A DNA stretch of 6,750 bases from assembly GCA_039029935.1 (NCBI GenBank), contig JBCCFC010000756.1, positions 1 to 6,750 of the forward strand. The letters run 5' to 3'. The translations under genes and the position numbers were made by a program. This document shows positions 6,231-6,750 of this stretch, piece after piece. Source of the stretch: G039029935 sp039029935 (lineage in GTDB: Bacteria; Chloroflexota; Anaerolineae; Caldilineales; Caldilineaceae). How positions within the stretch are numbered: position 1 is the stretch's first letter; every line of letters begins with the position of its first letter. The notes beneath the pieces are model-generated. The model saw only the letters and a list, made by a program, of their open reading frames with translations. It searched no databases and was not told the origin of the DNA.

Positions 6231-6653
6231 ATGGGTGAATTCAACATTTGGCTCGCACCACTGATTTTGCTACCCGGTATAGGGCTGATGATTATGTCCA
6301 CCGCCGCCCGCTTTGGACAGTTGCAGACACAGATCGTGGCGTTGAGCAATCAGATGCAAAGTTCCACCGGTGAATCAGTGGGAACAATGGGCTTGGCGAA
6401 GAGTCTACGGTTTCGTGGGCATCTATTTCGGGTTGCATTATTGGGCTTCTATATCAGCGCAGGCATGTTTACGTTGGCAAGCACCCTCAACGGCATCAAC
6501 GGCTTGCTGCCTGTTCAACTGCCCTTGAGCATGGTTGTCTTCACGACGGTGCTTGGCTTTGTGGCGTTGCTTGTGGCTGGCGTTGCCCTGTTTGTTGAAT
6601 CTTTTTCAGCGACAGATATCGTGGATGCGCATTATACGCGGTTGATGAAGTAA
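6231..6653 (+). CDS. Small membrane protein, DUF2721-like
   Basis: The predicted product has 140 residues and three likely membrane segments: about residues 6-24 (starting IWLAPLILLPGIGLM), 66-88 (FRVALLGFYISAGMFTLAS region) and 99-123 (LSMVVFTTVLGFVALLVAG region). A polar loop, residues 25-64, contains ARFGQLQTQIVALSNQ. This layout and the 'APxxLLxGIGLMIMSxxxRF' opening followed by a helical 'LxxxIxxL' stretch match my memory of DUF2721, a short bacterial family of unknown role. No catalytic motif is visible. The gene lies 180 bp after the dehydratase on the same strand. The tandem arrays between them and the separate Shine-Dalgarno leave co-transcription unproven. Its TAA stop is the first codon of a perfect 100-bp palindrome. 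Confidence 0.7.
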   Translation: MGEFNIWLAPLILLPGIGLMIMSTAARFGQLQTQIVALSNQMQSSTGESVGTMGLAKSLRFRGHLFRVALLGFYISAGMFTLASTLNGINGLLPVQLPLSMVVFTTVLGFVALLVAGVALFVESFSATDIVDAHYTRLMK

Positions 6654-6750
6654 GTGTGCATAAGATTGGTCCAATGGAATAAAAGGCATTAAAAATTTTG
6701 CAAAATTTTTAATGCCTTTTATTCCATTGGACCAATCTTATGCACACTTA
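6651..6750. repeat. Perfect 100-bp palindrome with no spacer at the right end of the window
   Basis: I checked the arms ten bases at a time: 6651-6700 is the exact reverse complement of 6701-6750, with no mismatch and no loop, centred between 6700 and 6701 on TTTTGCAAAA. The left arm begins with the TAA stop of the upstream gene and the right arm ends on the last base supplied, so the full length cannot be seen. A transcript could fold into a 48-50 bp hairpin and stop transcription, but this is far longer than usual terminators and lacks a GC-rich stem with a U tract. A fold-back assembly end, a telomere-like hairpin or a palindromic element are alternatives. Confidence 0.97.

Noticed and set aside
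6651..6750. Ordinary rho-independent terminator for the membrane-protein gene
   Set aside because: The stem is 50 bp, AT-rich, overlaps the stop codon and has no separate U tract, so it is listed as a palindrome of unknown origin even though it might still stop transcription.

Overview
The window most likely comes from a Chloroflexota bacterium, perhaps Anaerolineae or Caldilineae. This rests on the style of the large secreted protein: a CSLREA-like start to a right-handed beta-helix, a long Thr/Pro 'TPTxTPT' linker, and a C-terminus ending in a short 'FLPWVSR' tail like the 'YLPLVxR' tails I recall from many exported Chloroflexota proteins. It is an inference from one protein. No rRNA, tRNA or phylogenetic marker is present.

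Layout. Positions 1-121 may hold the last ~40 codons of a plus-strand gene that converges on the next one (weak). Positions 124-4194 (minus) encode a 1356-residue surface or secreted protein: an unusual ~95-residue N-terminal region, an export segment, a CSLREA-like entry, about 22 glycine-rich beta-helix rungs, a Calx-beta domain, a Thr/Pro linker with a small Asp/Asn-rich island, a DUF11-like domain and the C-terminal tail. Positions 4195-4844 are a 650-bp AT-rich divergent intergenic region with candidate promoters in both directions, a short inverted repeat and a 14-bp direct repeat. Positions 4845-6050 (plus) encode a mandelate racemase/enolase-superfamily sugar-acid dehydratase of the D-mannonate dehydratase (ManD/RspA-like) subgroup. 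Positions 6051-6204 hold two different short tandem arrays back to back: nine octamers, then ten heptamers. Positions 6231-6653 (plus) encode a 140-residue membrane protein resembling DUF2721. The final 100 bases (6651-6750) form a perfect palindrome with no spacer, starting on that gene's stop codon and ending on the last base of the window.

I see no evidence that the genes form one pathway. The surface protein is divergently transcribed from the dehydratase. The dehydratase and the DUF2721-like gene share a strand but are separated by 180 bp of repeats. I did not find a clear new defence or mobile system. The observations most worth checking are the terminal palindrome, the paired tandem arrays, and the unusual two ends of the beta-helix protein.
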